From: Granulicella sp. L46
GTDB taxonomy: Bacteria; Acidobacteriota; Terriglobia; Terriglobales; Acidobacteriaceae
Assembly (NCBI RefSeq): GCF_009765785.1
Contig: NZ_LMUT01000015.1
Coordinates: forward strand, 41,832-105,831
DNA length: 64,000 nucleotides
Direction: 5' to 3'
Below are positions 35,191 through 44,054 of the stretch, piece by piece. The notes beneath the pieces were generated by a model. It was not told the origin of the DNA and did no database searches. It was given only the letters and a program-made list of their open reading frames with translations. Every line of letters starts with the position of its first letter. The first letter of the stretch is position 1. The translations under genes and the position numbers were made by a program.

Positions 35191-37332
35191 CATCTTCGAC
35201 GGCACACCCAGCAACTGCAGCGCCGTAAACAACTGCAACCCCTGGCTAACATCCAGCCGATAATCCCTCTGCGAATGCACCACCAGCGTAGGCGTCCGCG
35301 CATCCTTAATAAACATCATCGGAGACCACTTCCGAAACGGATCCTCCCCCGCCGGCTTCCCATAAAAATCCCAAGGCCGCGCCGCCTTCCCCTGCTCTAC
35401 AACATCGTCGTTGCCGTTACTTTTCTTCCTGTCATTCCCTCCGGGAATCTGCTTCTCTACCCCCGCCGCCAACGGCCGAAACTCCCACTCGTTAAACCAC
35501 AACTCCTCAGTCGCACCAAACGCACTCACCGGGTCATACATCCCATCATGCGTCACGATGCACTTGAACCGATCTGTATGCGTGAGCACCCAATTCGCCA
35601 TGAACCCGCCATAGCTAGCCCCCAGCGCACACTCCCGCGTCTTGTCGATGAACGAAAACTTAGCCTCCGCCGCATCCAGCCCCTTCATCAAATCCACATA
35701 CGGCCGCCCACCCCAATCCCCCGACACCTCATCCACAAACTGCTGCCCATACCCCGTCGACCCCCGCGGATTCACCATCACCACCACATACCCACTAGCC
35801 GCAAACAGCTCCGGATTCCACCGATACGACCACGCATCTCCCCAACTCCCCTGCGGCCCCCCATGAATCAAAAACTTCACCGGATACTTCTTCCCCGCAT
35901 CAAAATGAGGCGGCCGCACCACAAACCCCTCCACCTTCGTCCCATTCGCACCAGCAAACCAATACGACTCCATCTTCGGAAGATCAAGCTTCGATACCAG
36001 CACATCATTCAAGTGCGTGATCGCGACTTCACCACCCCACTCCGACGCACCTCTCGCGTGCTCCTTCGGCAAACGAACAATCTCCGCTGGATGTTCGACC
36101 GACACACGTACAGCAATCAGGACGCTCCCACCGCTGCTGCTCCCTGCGCGTGGCAGAACGAGGATATCGCTAAACTCACCCTCCCCCTCTAAAAACCCTA
36201 GTTTGTTACCAGCTATGCCGACGAAATCAATATTCTCGTTCCCGGCTAACGGCGTCGTGTAAAAGAGGCCCTCTGACTCGGGTGTCCAAGCAAACTCATC
36301 CACCCAATTTTCAAGCGTCCCAGTCAAATCCCGAATCGCCCCTGTCCCCCGATCCATCACCACTAAATCAAACTTGTCGCTCTCAAACCCATTCCTCTTC
36401 TGCGACCGCCAAGCCAGCCACTTCCCATCCGGCGAATACGCCGGCCCATCATCACTCCCCGCGCTCGTCGACACCTTCTTCGCCGACGAAGGCACCGCCC
36501 CCACCTGCAACACAAAAATATCGTTGTTGGTCGACTCCGCCGGCACCTTATCCAAATTCACGACATACGCAATCTCCTTCCCATCCGGAGAAATCGCATA
36601 CCCCACCGGCGCACTCAACGAAAACGTAGGCGCCTCATGATCCCCCACCACACTAGCCGGCGTGACATCCTCAGGCGCCCCACCCTCTACGCTCCCCCAA
36701 AAAATATGCGACCGCTTCTCCCCCAAATAATGATCCCAATGCCGATACAGCAAGTCCGTAAAAATCATCGCCTTCACCGGACTCTTAGCCGCCGCCGCAT
36801 CCTTCTCCGCATTACACTTCGCCTCAGCGTCAGCCCTCCCCGCCCCCACAGCCGCCTCGCACCCCGGATACACATCCGACACAAATAAAAAATGTTTCGA
36901 GTCCGGAGCCCAAACTCCACCATCGGCCCCCGTCTCCAACGACGTCACCGCCCGCCCCGTCCCGATCGTCCCAGCCGCATCATCCCAAGCCGCCACCACC
37001 AACTGCCCATCCGCCGCATACATCACAGCCTTCCCATCCCGCGAAAGCCGTCCCCCACTCTCCCCACTGCCCGTAGTCACCTGCCGCTCTTTCGCAGCGC
37101 CATCAACCGGCACCACCCAAAGATGATTCGTCTTCGTATTCTTCTCCAGCGAAACATCCGTAACCGAAAACAGCACCCACTTCCCACTCACCGAAACCTG
37201 CGGATCGCTAACCCGCTTCATCGCCATCAAATCCGCAAACGTCATCGGCCTCTTCGCCGAACCCACCTGCCCACCCGCAGCACAAACCATCCCCACCAAT
37301 AAACTCGCAGCACAAATCGTCCGGATCTTCAT
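35173..37332 (-). CDS. S9 prolyl-oligopeptidase family peptidase, frameshifted near the C-terminus
   Basis: A 719-residue secreted peptidase (signal peptide 1-20). An N-terminal beta-propeller runs to about residue 430, followed by an alpha/beta-hydrolase domain with KFLIHGGPQGSWGDAW, the nucleophile in GASYGGFMANWV and the acid in VVHSQRDYRLD. The frame ends at MLYFFG, just before the catalytic His, because of one extra T in a run of six. The lost end lies in the next frame at 35034-35190, and repair gives about 765 residues. The hydrolase domain also contains an odd segment (VEKQIPGGNDRKKSNGNDD) encoded by a repeat B copy at 35405-35460. The frameshift may be a sequencing error, a true mutation or a slippage site. 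Confidence 0.85.
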   Translation of the reverse strand: MKIRTICAASLLVGMVCAAGGQVGSAKRPMTFADLMAMKRVSDPQVSVSGKWVLFSVTDVSLEKNTKTNHLWVVPVDGAAKERQVTTGSGESGGRLSRDGKAVMYAADGQLVVAAWDDAAGTIGTGRAVTSLETGADGGVWAPDSKHFLFVSDVYPGCEAAVGAGRADAEAKCNAEKDAAAAKSPVKAMIFTDLLYRHWDHYLGEKRSHIFWGSVEGGAPEDVTPASVVGDHEAPTFSLSAPVGYAISPDGKEIAYVVNLDKVPAESTNNDIFVLQVGAVPSSAKKVSTSAGSDDGPAYSPDGKWLAWRSQKRNGFESDKFDLVVMDRGTGAIRDLTGTLENWVDEFAWTPESEGLFYTTPLAGNENIDFVGIAGNKLGFLEGEGEFSDILVLPRAGSSSGGSVLIAVRVSVEHPAEIVRLPKEHARGASEWGGEVAITHLNDVLVSKLDLPKMESYWFAGANGTKVEGFVVRPPHFDAGKKYPVKFLIHGGPQGSWGDAWSYRWNPELFAASGYVVVMVNPRGSTGYGQQFVDEVSGDWGGRPYVDLMKGLDAAEAKFSFIDKTRECALGASYGGFMANWVLTHTDRFKCIVTHDGMYDPVSAFGATEELWFNEWEFRPLAAGVEKQIPGGNDRKKSNGNDDVVEQGKAARPWDFYGKPAGEDPFRKWSPMMFIKDARTPTLVVHSQRDYRLDVSQGLQLFTALQLLGVPSKMLYFFG
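35405..35460 (+). repeat. Repeat B copy inside the S9 peptidase gene
   Basis: A short TTGCCGTTAC tract leads into GTCATTCCCTCCGGGAATCT at 35431. The same element is intergenic elsewhere. Here it is translated on the minus strand without breaking the frame. Confidence 0.75.
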
Positions 37333-37641
37333 CGCGCCAGTTTACGCCCAGACCTAATTCCTACCAGTGACCGCAGACATGAACCGACCACGCGAAGCCC
37401 CTCGCCGTCCGCGCAGGACTGCCCCATATCTCGATTCTGAGATGTGGGCATCGCGCGCCACGCGCGACCGCCCCCGCCCCTCTCCACCCTCCCTAAAATC
37501 TGTCATCCTGAGCGAAGGGCGCAGCCCGAAGCCGAAGGACCCCGAAGAACTCACCCTCACCCATACCCTCAACCCTTTCTCACCCAAAGCCCTAACCCCC
37601 GCCCCCACGCAGGACCCGTCTATCCTGTAGCAAGCACCATC
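37333..37641 (+). repeat. Gap with repeat A variant and repeat B copy
   Basis: No gene is seen. Repeat A with one end mismatch lies at 37404-37420, preceded by CACGCGAAGCCCCTC as in copy 3. A repeat B copy runs from 37502 to 37543 (GTCATCCTGAGCGAAGG to GAAGGACCCC). The promoter of the S9 peptidase should lie near 37340-37400. Confidence 0.75.
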
Positions 37642-38478
37642 ATGACCCGAACCCTCCTCCTCTTCGCCACGATTCTCACCTCCACCCAAGCCCAACAAGG
37701 CTTCGGCCCTCTCGACCCCACGCCCCCCGCCGCCCCCATCCCACAAATCCTCACCCACATGGCCCAGCAAGAATCCGCCTTCGCGAACGCGCGCGACCAC
37801 TACACCTTCCGCCAGGACGTCACCTTCGAAACCCTCGCCCCCGACACCAACCAACCCGACGGCGCCTACCACCAGCTCACCGACATCTCCTTCGACGACG
37901 CCGGCCGCCGCCAGGAGCACGTCGTCTTCGCCCCCGCCAACACCCTCCAGCGCGTCACCCTCACCGAAGCCGACCTCGACGACGTAGCCCACCGCCTACC
38001 CTTCATCCTCACCACCCCCGAGCTACCCGACTATACCCTCACCTACCTCGGCCGCCAACGTGTCGACCAGCTCGACACCTACGTCTTCGACTGCACCCCC
38101 CGCGAGATATTAAAAGATCACCGATCCTTGCAAGTAGAAGATCACCGTTACTTCCAAGGCCGCATCTGGCTCTCACAGCAGGACCACCAGATCGTCCTAA
38201 TCCACGGCCAGGCCGTCCCGCAAGACACGCGCCCCGGCCACGAAAACCTCTCCCCGCCCTTCACCACGTACTACCAGCAGATCGACGGCAAGTACTGGTT
38301 CCCCATCTACACCCGCGCCGACGGCACCCTCCACTTCCCAGCCCACGCCGACGCCCTCTCCCAAACCGTCCATGTCCGCACCACGGTCCGCTACACCGAC
38401 TACAAGCGCTTCCACGCCACCGTCACCCTCCACTATGGCACCGAAGTCCCCACCACCCCCAACCCACCCCAGCCATAA
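37642..38478 (+). CDS. Secreted protein of unknown function
   Basis: A 278-residue protein with a short signal peptide (MTRTLLLFATILTSTQAQQG). The mature part contains LPDYTLTYLGRQRVDQLDTY, RYFQGRIWLSQQDHQIVLIH and IDGKYWFPIYTRADG. It resembles lipoprotein-sorting-like beta folds (LolA/LolB-like) often found in Acidobacteria, but I cannot assign a family firmly. It is isolated between two repeat-rich gaps, with no close neighbour on its strand. Confidence 0.65.
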   Translation: MTRTLLLFATILTSTQAQQGFGPLDPTPPAAPIPQILTHMAQQESAFANARDHYTFRQDVTFETLAPDTNQPDGAYHQLTDISFDDAGRRQEHVVFAPANTLQRVTLTEADLDDVAHRLPFILTTPELPDYTLTYLGRQRVDQLDTYVFDCTPREILKDHRSLQVEDHRYFQGRIWLSQQDHQIVLIHGQAVPQDTRPGHENLSPPFTTYYQQIDGKYWFPIYTRADGTLHFPAHADALSQTVHVRTTVRYTDYKRFHATVTLHYGTEVPTTPNPPQP

Positions 38479-39222
38479 CCCCCGAACCCATCAGCACGTT
38501 TGTCATCCTGCTACCCACCCGGATTTGTCATCCTTCGCCAAAGGTGGAGGATCTGTTTCTAGTCTTGCGGTTGCTCGTTTTTCGCCGTCATCCTGAGGCG
38601 CAGCCGAAGGACCCCCGCATTGGTTGTTGCCGTTGTCGTGGCTGTTGCTCTTGCCTTTCTGTCTGTCATTCCGAGCGCAGCGAGGAACCTGCTTCTCGCT
38701 TGCAGAGCAAGCGCCCGTTCTGGCGGATTAGCAGGGGGCTTCAGCCCCCTGAATCCCCCAGACCGGAAGCGGGCTTTAGCCCCGAGCCCTCCCAAACCTG
38801 TCAAGCCCCCAGACCGCCCAAAAATCGCCAAACCCCCTATAAACACTGGCGATATATATTTCCAAAACCTGGCATAATCACCCCCACCAACCCGCTACAA
38901 TTTAACTAGACCCTTCCCACGCCTCAATCCCATCGCAACCCAAAAGCCTACAAATCAAACAGGGCCAACGGTCCGACATATACCTGGCGGGTCATGCGTT
39001 CCCACCCAACAAGCCGCGCAAGGGGTACCTTGCCACCTAACCCATCTGATTGAACCACTTTACAGCCAAAGTCATATCCAGAGGGGGGATACTTTGCCGT
39101 CTAACCCGCCTGAATGGACTACTTTACAGCCCAAGTCATACCCAAAGGGGGGGAGGGGGGTACCCCCCATGCCGACGCCCTGAATAGCAGCCACGCTAAG
39201 CCTCCCGCCGTCCGTACCGGAC
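38479..39222 (+). repeat. Repeat island of several short families
   Basis: A 744-base stretch with no gene. In order it holds a diverged repeat B copy (38526), a 41-base unit (38581-38621) found again at 63313-63353, a TTGCCG/TTGCTC tract, a repeat B copy (38665), GC hairpins (AGGGGGCT/AGCCCCCT at 38733-38750 and GGGCT/AGCCC at 38771-38782), a tandem 63-base repeat (39022-39147), a 14-base palindrome at 39155-39168 and a repeat A variant at 39207. Confidence 0.8.
39022..39147 (+). repeat. Two tandem 63-base imperfect repeats
   Basis: Unit 1 (39022-39084) starts GGGGTACCTTGCC and unit 2 (39085-39147) starts GGGGATACTTTGCC. Both contain CTAACCC..CTGA, ACTTTACAGCC and AAGTCATA in register. They are followed by the perfect palindrome GGGGGGTACCCCCC. 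Confidence 0.8.
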
Positions 39223-39223
39223 C
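39207..39223 (+). repeat. Dispersed repeat A, variant copy at the HNH gene stop
   Basis: GCCGTCCGTACCGGACC differs from the consensus in the loop and touches the last base of the HNH gene. The flank AAGCCTCCC matches the flank of copies 3 and 5. Confidence 0.7.
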
Positions 39224-39885
39224 TACGCCGCCGGCTCCGACTCAAAGTAAAGATACTTCCGCCAATTCGCATCCGCGCTGCCAATCATCCGCATAATATG
39301 TCGCGAAGTATGCAGCGAAAACGGCCGCGGCTCGCGCAGCAGCTTCATCTCCGTCAGCTCATGCAGCATCAGGCTCCCTTTGCGCCGATTGCAATCCCGG
39401 CAGCAAGCCACCAGATTCTCCCACGTCGACAAACCGCCGCGGCAACGCGGCACCACATGATCCAACGTCAGCTCGGAAGCAATCAAAACCTTCTGGCAAT
39501 ACTGGCAAGTGTTCCGGTCGCGCAGCAAAATATTTTTCCGGCTCAGCGCCCGCGTCTGGTGCGGAATCCGCCGATACTCCAGCAGCCGAATCACGCTAGG
39601 CATCTGCAGGTTCATCCGATGGGAATGCAACACGGCACCCTGCTCCTCCTCAGTTCGCGCCACGCCCTTCAGCACCAGCACCAGCGCCCGCCGCGCCCCG
39701 CAGATATTGATCGGCTCATAGCTCGCATTCAGCACAAGCACCGGCGTCTGCATGGCCGGCTGCCGAAACACACCCATGCGTATGTCAATCGCCTCAGCCC
39801 GCGCCGTCCCCGCCACAGGATGCGTCGTATGGTGTCGATTGCCCGACCGCTTGTTTCTCGCCCCACTAGATTTGCCAGCCTGCAT
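39223..39885 (-). CDS. HNH endonuclease
   Basis: A 220-residue protein. The HNH/zinc domain reads [20 protein letters not shown], then [20 protein letters not shown], with two CxxC pairs and the catalytic His in DHV. The segment [20 protein letters not shown] before it is typical of a stand-alone HNH family that is widespread in bacteria, including Acidobacteria and Cyanobacteria. The family is thought to nick or cut DNA; no restriction partner is nearby. I chose ATG 39885 because GGAGGGCAGGG precedes it; an internal ATG at 39753 also fits the family start. Confidence 0.85.
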   Translation of the reverse strand: MQAGKSSGARNKRSGNRHHTTHPVAGTARAEAIDIRMGVFRQPAMQTPVLVLNASYEPINICGARRALVLVLKGVARTEEEQGAVLHSHRMNLQMPSVIRLLEYRRIPHQTRALSRKNILLRDRNTCQYCQKVLIASELTLDHVVPRCRGGLSTWENLVACCRDCNRRKGSLMLHELTEMKLLREPRPFSLHTSRHIMRMIGSADANWRKYLYFESEPAA

Positions 39886-39925
39886 CCCTGCCCTCCGGTT
39901 CTATTGGTCCTTCGAAATTCCGCTG

Positions 39926-40813
39926 CTAAAAACTAACCCGTCTTCCAACCTCCGGCTCAATCACCCGAGCCGGAACTGCATCCCAAATCGCAAAGCTCTC
40001 ATCGTCATGCTGAGCCGTACTGAGAACGCTCTCCGGCTGCGCCCGCGCCGCCGTCACCACCCAGACCTTCGCCGCGCCTGCGCGCTTCAACACGCGAGCA
40101 CACTCCCGCGCGGTAGCTCCGGTAGTCATAATGTCGTCGATCAGCAACACCTCGCGCCCGCGCACAGCCTCCGCATCGGCCACGCGAAACGCGCCCTTTA
40201 AACTTGCTCGCCGCTGCGTGGGATTGAGCGAATACAGCGCCCGCGTGTCCTTCACCCGGCTCAGCGCTTGTCCCTGCAGAGACAACGTCCACCGCGGATC
40301 GAGCTTACGTAGCCGCTTGATCATCACCTCAGCCAGCACCTTCGCCTGGTTGAACCCGCGCGCCTTCTCCCGAGCGGCAAACAAAGGAACCGGAACCACC
40401 ACCAACTCATCGGCCGCATCGCCCCGCAGCTTCTGCGCCGCAGCAGCCATAGCGTCGCCGAGCACGTATTCCGCAACGCCGCGCATGCCCTCAAACTTCA
40501 GCAGGTGCAGCATCCTGCGCATCTCGTCTTCGTAATTTGCATGGGCCACAGCCCGATCGAACTGCGGGGGAGCCAGCCGGCACATCGTGCACTCGCCCAC
40601 GCCCATCGCCGCCGCAAAGCGTGCCGACTCCATCCCCAAGGCGTCGCCGCAGCGCGTGCACAACACATCCTGTTCTGTCGCAGCCTGCGTTCCCACCCGC
40701 GCAACGCAAGCCTCACAAACCCTCACCGGCGCCAGCGCAGCCATAGCGGCCCCGCATACCCGGCAATCGGAAGGCATCAAAATGTTGGTGAAATCAGCGA
40801 CCGTCCACTTCAT
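39926..40813 (-). CDS. comF: ComF family protein (phosphoribosyltransferase fold)
   Basis: A 295-residue protein. An N-terminal double zinc ribbon (CRVCGAAM, CEACV, CTRCGDAL, CTMCR) is followed by a phosphoribosyltransferase-like domain with LKFEGMRGVAEYVLG, ARGFNQAKVLAEVM and the PRPP loop VLLIDDIMTTGATARE. ComF is needed for DNA uptake in competent bacteria, and dprA is also present in the window. ATG 40813 starts just before the first zinc ribbon; a start at 40948 is also open but adds an unlikely N-terminus. Confidence 0.85.
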   Translation of the reverse strand: MKWTVADFTNILMPSDCRVCGAAMAALAPVRVCEACVARVGTQAATEQDVLCTRCGDALGMESARFAAAMGVGECTMCRLAPPQFDRAVAHANYEDEMRRMLHLLKFEGMRGVAEYVLGDAMAAAAQKLRGDAADELVVVPVPLFAAREKARGFNQAKVLAEVMIKRLRKLDPRWTLSLQGQALSRVKDTRALYSLNPTQRRASLKGAFRVADAEAVRGREVLLIDDIMTTGATARECARVLKRAGAAKVWVVTAARAQPESVLSTAQHDDESFAIWDAVPARVIEPEVGRRVSF

Positions 40814-41074
40814 CGCCGTGCTGCAACTTCGAAGCACGCGTGTCACCGCGCGCCATCCGGACTCGCCGGCATACCTACCAGGCGGCCCACCATTCCCGAG
40901 CTGGACATCCCTCACGCTTGGGCTGAAGACGAACCTCACTCGCGGCACAGCAAGAAAAACACCAGCTCTGCCAATAACCGCAGTATAACGTTGCCTCCGT
41001 TTCAGTGCAATGAATGCCGGCGAACCAATCAGGATGCTGCGCCTACCAGAAACCCATTACGTCCCGAAGGATCA

Positions 41075-42076
41075 ATGCCCTGCATAGCCTGCCCAATCGC
41101 GATATCCTTTAAGTTCGACGTGTCCATCACAGCCACATCTACCGTAGAGACCTTGCGCACCCGCAGCCACTCGCTGCTCAGCGACTACGCTGTGCTCGTC
41201 AAACCGCGCGTCTCACTGATGGTCATCATCTATGCCGCGGCAAGCTTCTACCTAGGCTCGCTCGCCTCGGGCATCTCGCCCTTCCACCTCGGACTCGTCA
41301 AAGCCCTGTTCGGGATCAGTCTCGTCACAGCCGGCTCCAGCGTCCTCAACCAGGCTCTCGAGCGCACCACCGATCGCCGCATGCCTCGCACCGCGGATCG
41401 TCCCATGGCGCAGCACCGCATCGGTCTCGCCCACGGCCTCATCCTCGGCTTCCTCCTCGTCTTCGGAGGATCCATCTACCTCACGCTGGTGACCAATCCC
41501 ATCACCGGCATGCTGACCCTGCTCACCGCGGTCAGCTATGTAGCGATATACACCCCGCTCAAGCGCATCACGTCGCTCAACACCTTCATCGGAGCCTTCC
41601 CCGGAGCAGTTCCGGGCCTCATCGGCTGGACCGCCGCCCGCGGCGTCATCGAGTGGCCCGCCGTCGCCCTCTTCGCCATCCTCTTCGTCTGGCAATTCCC
41701 CCACTTCATGGCCATCGGCTGGCTCTATCGTGCCGACTACGCCCACGCCGGCATCCGCCTCGCCGCCACCCAACAACCCTCAAGCGAAGCCGCCCGATCC
41801 TCCGCCCTCCAGGCCCTCTTCTACGCCGTCCTCATGATCCCCGCCAGCCTCTGGCCCACCTGGCTCCACGTCACCGGCATACCCTACGCCGTAGCTGCCA
41901 TAGTTCTCGACGCCGGCTATCTCGCCGCCACCATCCGTTTCCTACGCATCACCCGCGCCCCCGACGACCCCGAGAACCGCATCCTCGCCCGTCAACTACT
42001 CAAAGTCTCGGTCATCTACTTGCCTCTGCTCCTGCTCGCCATGATCGTCGACGCCAAAGGCCGCCTCATCTTCTGA
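41075..42076 (+). CDS. ctaB: Protoheme IX farnesyltransferase
   Basis: A 333-residue polytopic membrane enzyme of the UbiA superfamily that adds a farnesyl chain to heme B to make heme O for cytochrome oxidases. LVKPRVSLMVIIYAAASFYL begins the first helix. The prenyl-diphosphate motif reads NQALERTTDRRMPRTADRP, with Glu where many members have Asp. YTPLKRITSLNTFIGAFPGA and WQFPHFMAIGWLYR are also conserved. GAAGGA lies 4 bases before the ATG. The DUF420 gene that follows at 48 bases is a usual partner in oxidase assembly. Confidence 0.93.
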   Translation: MPCIACPIAISFKFDVSITATSTVETLRTRSHSLLSDYAVLVKPRVSLMVIIYAAASFYLGSLASGISPFHLGLVKALFGISLVTAGSSVLNQALERTTDRRMPRTADRPMAQHRIGLAHGLILGFLLVFGGSIYLTLVTNPITGMLTLLTAVSYVAIYTPLKRITSLNTFIGAFPGAVPGLIGWTAARGVIEWPAVALFAILFVWQFPHFMAIGWLYRADYAHAGIRLAATQQPSSEAARSSALQALFYAVLMIPASLWPTWLHVTGIPYAVAAIVLDAGYLAATIRFLRITRAPDDPENRILARQLLKVSVIYLPLLLLAMIVDAKGRLIF

Positions 42077-42123
42077 CCTTGCCTCACTAGCAACCCAGAA
42101 CCATCAGTCCATCAGGAACATTC

Positions 42124-42684
42124 ATGCCCGCCATCGCCGCACCCAATCCGAACTACCGCACGCCCACCTCAATCATCGCCGCCATCATCGGAATCTCCGC
42201 CGTGGCCTCGATCTTCCTGGCCTGGCTGGTCTACTACCATCCCCCCGTCGACGCAGCCGGAACACACCTCACGTTTCTCCCAGCGCTAGACGCCATCCTC
42301 AATGCACTCTGCGCTATCTTCCTGATCCTCGGCTTCCGTTACATCAAGCTCCGCAAGATCACCGCGCATCGCAACAGCATGTTCGCGGCCTTCACCGTCT
42401 CGAGCGCCTTCCTCGTCGCCTACATCGCCAACCACGTTCTGCACGGCGACATGCTCTTCCCGACCGCGCATCCCACCGCGCGTTTCATCTATCTCTGGAT
42501 TCTCCTCCTCCCCCACATCTTCCTTGCCGTCGTCGCTCTCCCAATGATCCTGATCACGTTCTTCCTCTCCCTCACAGGCCGCTTCCCAGCCCACCGCAAG
42601 CTTGCGCGCTGGACCTTCCCCATCTGGCTCTACGTCTCAGTCAGCGGAGTCGTGGTCTACGCCATGCTCGCAGCCTACCGCTAA
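42124..42684 (+). CDS. DUF420 membrane protein (CtaM-like)
   Basis: A 186-residue protein with about five membrane helices. FLPALDAILNALCAIFLILG, KITAHRNSMFAAFTVSSAFL and the HVLHGD segment mark the DUF420 family. Members such as CtaM of Staphylococcus are needed for heme-copper oxidase function. Its place 48 bases after ctaB supports a role in cytochrome oxidase maturation. Confidence 0.88.
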   Translation: MPAIAAPNPNYRTPTSIIAAIIGISAVASIFLAWLVYYHPPVDAAGTHLTFLPALDAILNALCAIFLILGFRYIKLRKITAHRNSMFAAFTVSSAFLVAYIANHVLHGDMLFPTAHPTARFIYLWILLLPHIFLAVVALPMILITFFLSLTGRFPAHRKLARWTFPIWLYVSVSGVVVYAMLAAYR

Positions 42685-42687
42685 CCG

Positions 42688-42722
42688 TCATCCTTCGCCG
42701 CAACCGGAGGGTCTGCTGCTTT
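42688..42722 (+). repeat. Diverged repeat B copy
   Basis: GTCATCCTTCGCCGCAACCG opens the copy, which ends GGAGGGTCTGCTGCTT. It lies directly before the second 22-base repeat and the start of a small membrane-protein gene. The copy at 38526 has the same GTCATCCTTCGCC opening. Confidence 0.65.
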
Positions 42723-42744
42723 CTCTATCCTCTATCCCCTACTC
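42723..42744 (+). repeat. 22-bp dispersed repeat, copy 2
   Basis: An exact match to 34331-34352. It lies 17 bases before the start of the small membrane-protein gene, in its leader. Confidence 0.7.
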
Positions 42745-42760
42745 TCTATCCCCTGTCCCT

Positions 42761-42991
42761 ATGCAGTCAGACACCCGCAAGCTCCTCACCACCGGCACCA
42801 CCATCCTCCTCGTCGGAGCGATCGCCACCCTGCTTATCTTCACCGTCTTCGGCGGAGTCACCCGTGAAGGCCCCCACACCAACGGCGGTTGGCTCGCCTT
42901 GGTCGTCGCCCTTGGCTGCTTGCCCACCAGCGCCTTCACCCTATTTCTCGGCCTCGCCAAACTCCTCGGCGACATGCGCCACCGCTCATGA
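42761..42991 (+). CDS. Small two-helix membrane protein
   Basis: A 76-residue protein starting MQSDTRKLLTTGTTILLVGA with two hydrophobic segments (about 11-30 and 43-65) joined by a short glycine-rich loop. No family is recognised. No good ribosome-binding site is visible, because the leader is a pyrimidine-rich repeat. The gene follows the ctaB/DUF420 pair, so it may belong to the oxidase assembly unit. Confidence 0.5.
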   Translation: MQSDTRKLLTTGTTILLVGAIATLLIFTVFGGVTREGPHTNGGWLALVVALGCLPTSAFTLFLGLAKLLGDMRHRS

Positions 42992-42998
42992 CGGATAG

Positions 42999-44054
42999 CT
43001 ACTTCGGTGGCAGCGCAATCATCAAACCACCATGTTCGCGCAACTCGTTCTCCCCGCGTGGCAGCTTAAACGCCGACCCGCTCCCCAGATCGCGCTCATA
43101 GATCTCCCCATAATTTCCCGTCGCCTCGACCACCTTCACAACCCAATCGTTCGCAAGCCCCAACCCGCTCCCGATCTGCTGTGATCCTCCCAGCAGAAAC
43201 CACAGCACCGGATCGCCCCCACCCGCCTTCCCAACCTCAGCCCCCCTCGACGCCGCATTCGCCTTCGCCACACCGCTCTCCTCAGCCTGCACCAACGCCT
43301 CCATCACCCAGCTCACAATCGCGGCCCACTGCGCATCGTCATCCCGTACAGCAGCAGCCAGTGGATCCTTCGAGATAGTCTCCGGAAGCAGTCGCGTGGG
43401 CTTTCCATGCTGCCCCAGCAACGCCCGCGTCCCCGCCAGGCGCGTCCGATCTCCAGCCAGCGCACCACAGTTCCCCGTAGCGAACGCCGCTTCCATCTCT
43501 CCCTCCTCCTGAAAAGGAAACGGAACATAATCCAGATGCTCGCGCGCAAACCACGACCGTACGCTCTCCTCCACCGCAGTCTCAGCGATGAAGCAGATCT
43601 TCTTGCCGCTCAACTGCCGTGCCCGCATGACCGGGCTCGAGCCGAGCACCAGAAACCCAACCCCATCCCACAGCACAGGCCGCATAAATTCCAAATGCGT
43701 TCCCACTGAGTGCGTAAAGTCGTCGCTAAGCGTAGGCACCATGTCCACAACTCCCGACTTCAGCGCCTCCATCGCCGCTCGATCATCCGGATAGTTCACC
43801 ATCCGAACCAGCGCATGCTCCCCCAGCACTGCCACAGCTACGGCTCGACACAGATCCTCATCAAACGCCTGGCGCCCACCGTGATCATCCGCCGTCGAAT
43901 ACTCCGGCTCCTCCTGATCAATCCCACAGCCAAGCACGCCGGCAGCGCGCACCCGCTCCAACGTAGAGGCTCCCTGTGTAATCTGCGCGTGGCCAACCAT
44001 GTATCCCATCGATAGCACGCCAGCCACCACCCACCCGCGCGCTATGGCGTCCAC
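42999..44054 (-). CDS. Amino-acid ABC transporter substrate-binding protein (AapJ-like), orphan
   Basis: A 351-residue periplasmic protein with a signal peptide (residues 1-24) and a type 2 binding fold. LERVRAAGVLGCGIDQEEPE, DDHGGRQAFDEDLCRAVAVA and ATGNYGEIYERDLG match the general L-amino-acid binding proteins. Its start overlaps the last 13 bases of the phosphoesterase gene, so the two are cotranscribed. No permease or ATPase gene is in the window, so it may serve a distant transporter or act as a sensor. Confidence 0.78.
   Translation of the reverse strand: MDAIARGWVVAGVLSMGYMVGHAQITQGASTLERVRAAGVLGCGIDQEEPEYSTADDHGGRQAFDEDLCRAVAVAVLGEHALVRMVNYPDDRAAMEALKSGVVDMVPTLSDDFTHSVGTHLEFMRPVLWDGVGFLVLGSSPVMRARQLSGKKICFIAETAVEESVRSWFAREHLDYVPFPFQEEGEMEAAFATGNCGALAGDRTRLAGTRALLGQHGKPTRLLPETISKDPLAAAVRDDDAQWAAIVSWVMEALVQAEESGVAKANAASRGAEVGKAGGGDPVLWFLLGGSQQIGSGLGLANDWVVKVVEATGNYGEIYERDLGSGSAFKLPRGENELREHGGLMIALPPK

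Noticed and set aside
37354..37992. Long minus-strand open frame rich in Gly, Val and Glu
   Set aside because: It lies antisense to the start of the secreted protein at 37642 and across repeats; its composition is what the reverse frame of a C-rich gene gives.
38479..39222. Insertion sequence
   Set aside because: No transposase frame and no paired terminal repeats were seen; only short elements are present.
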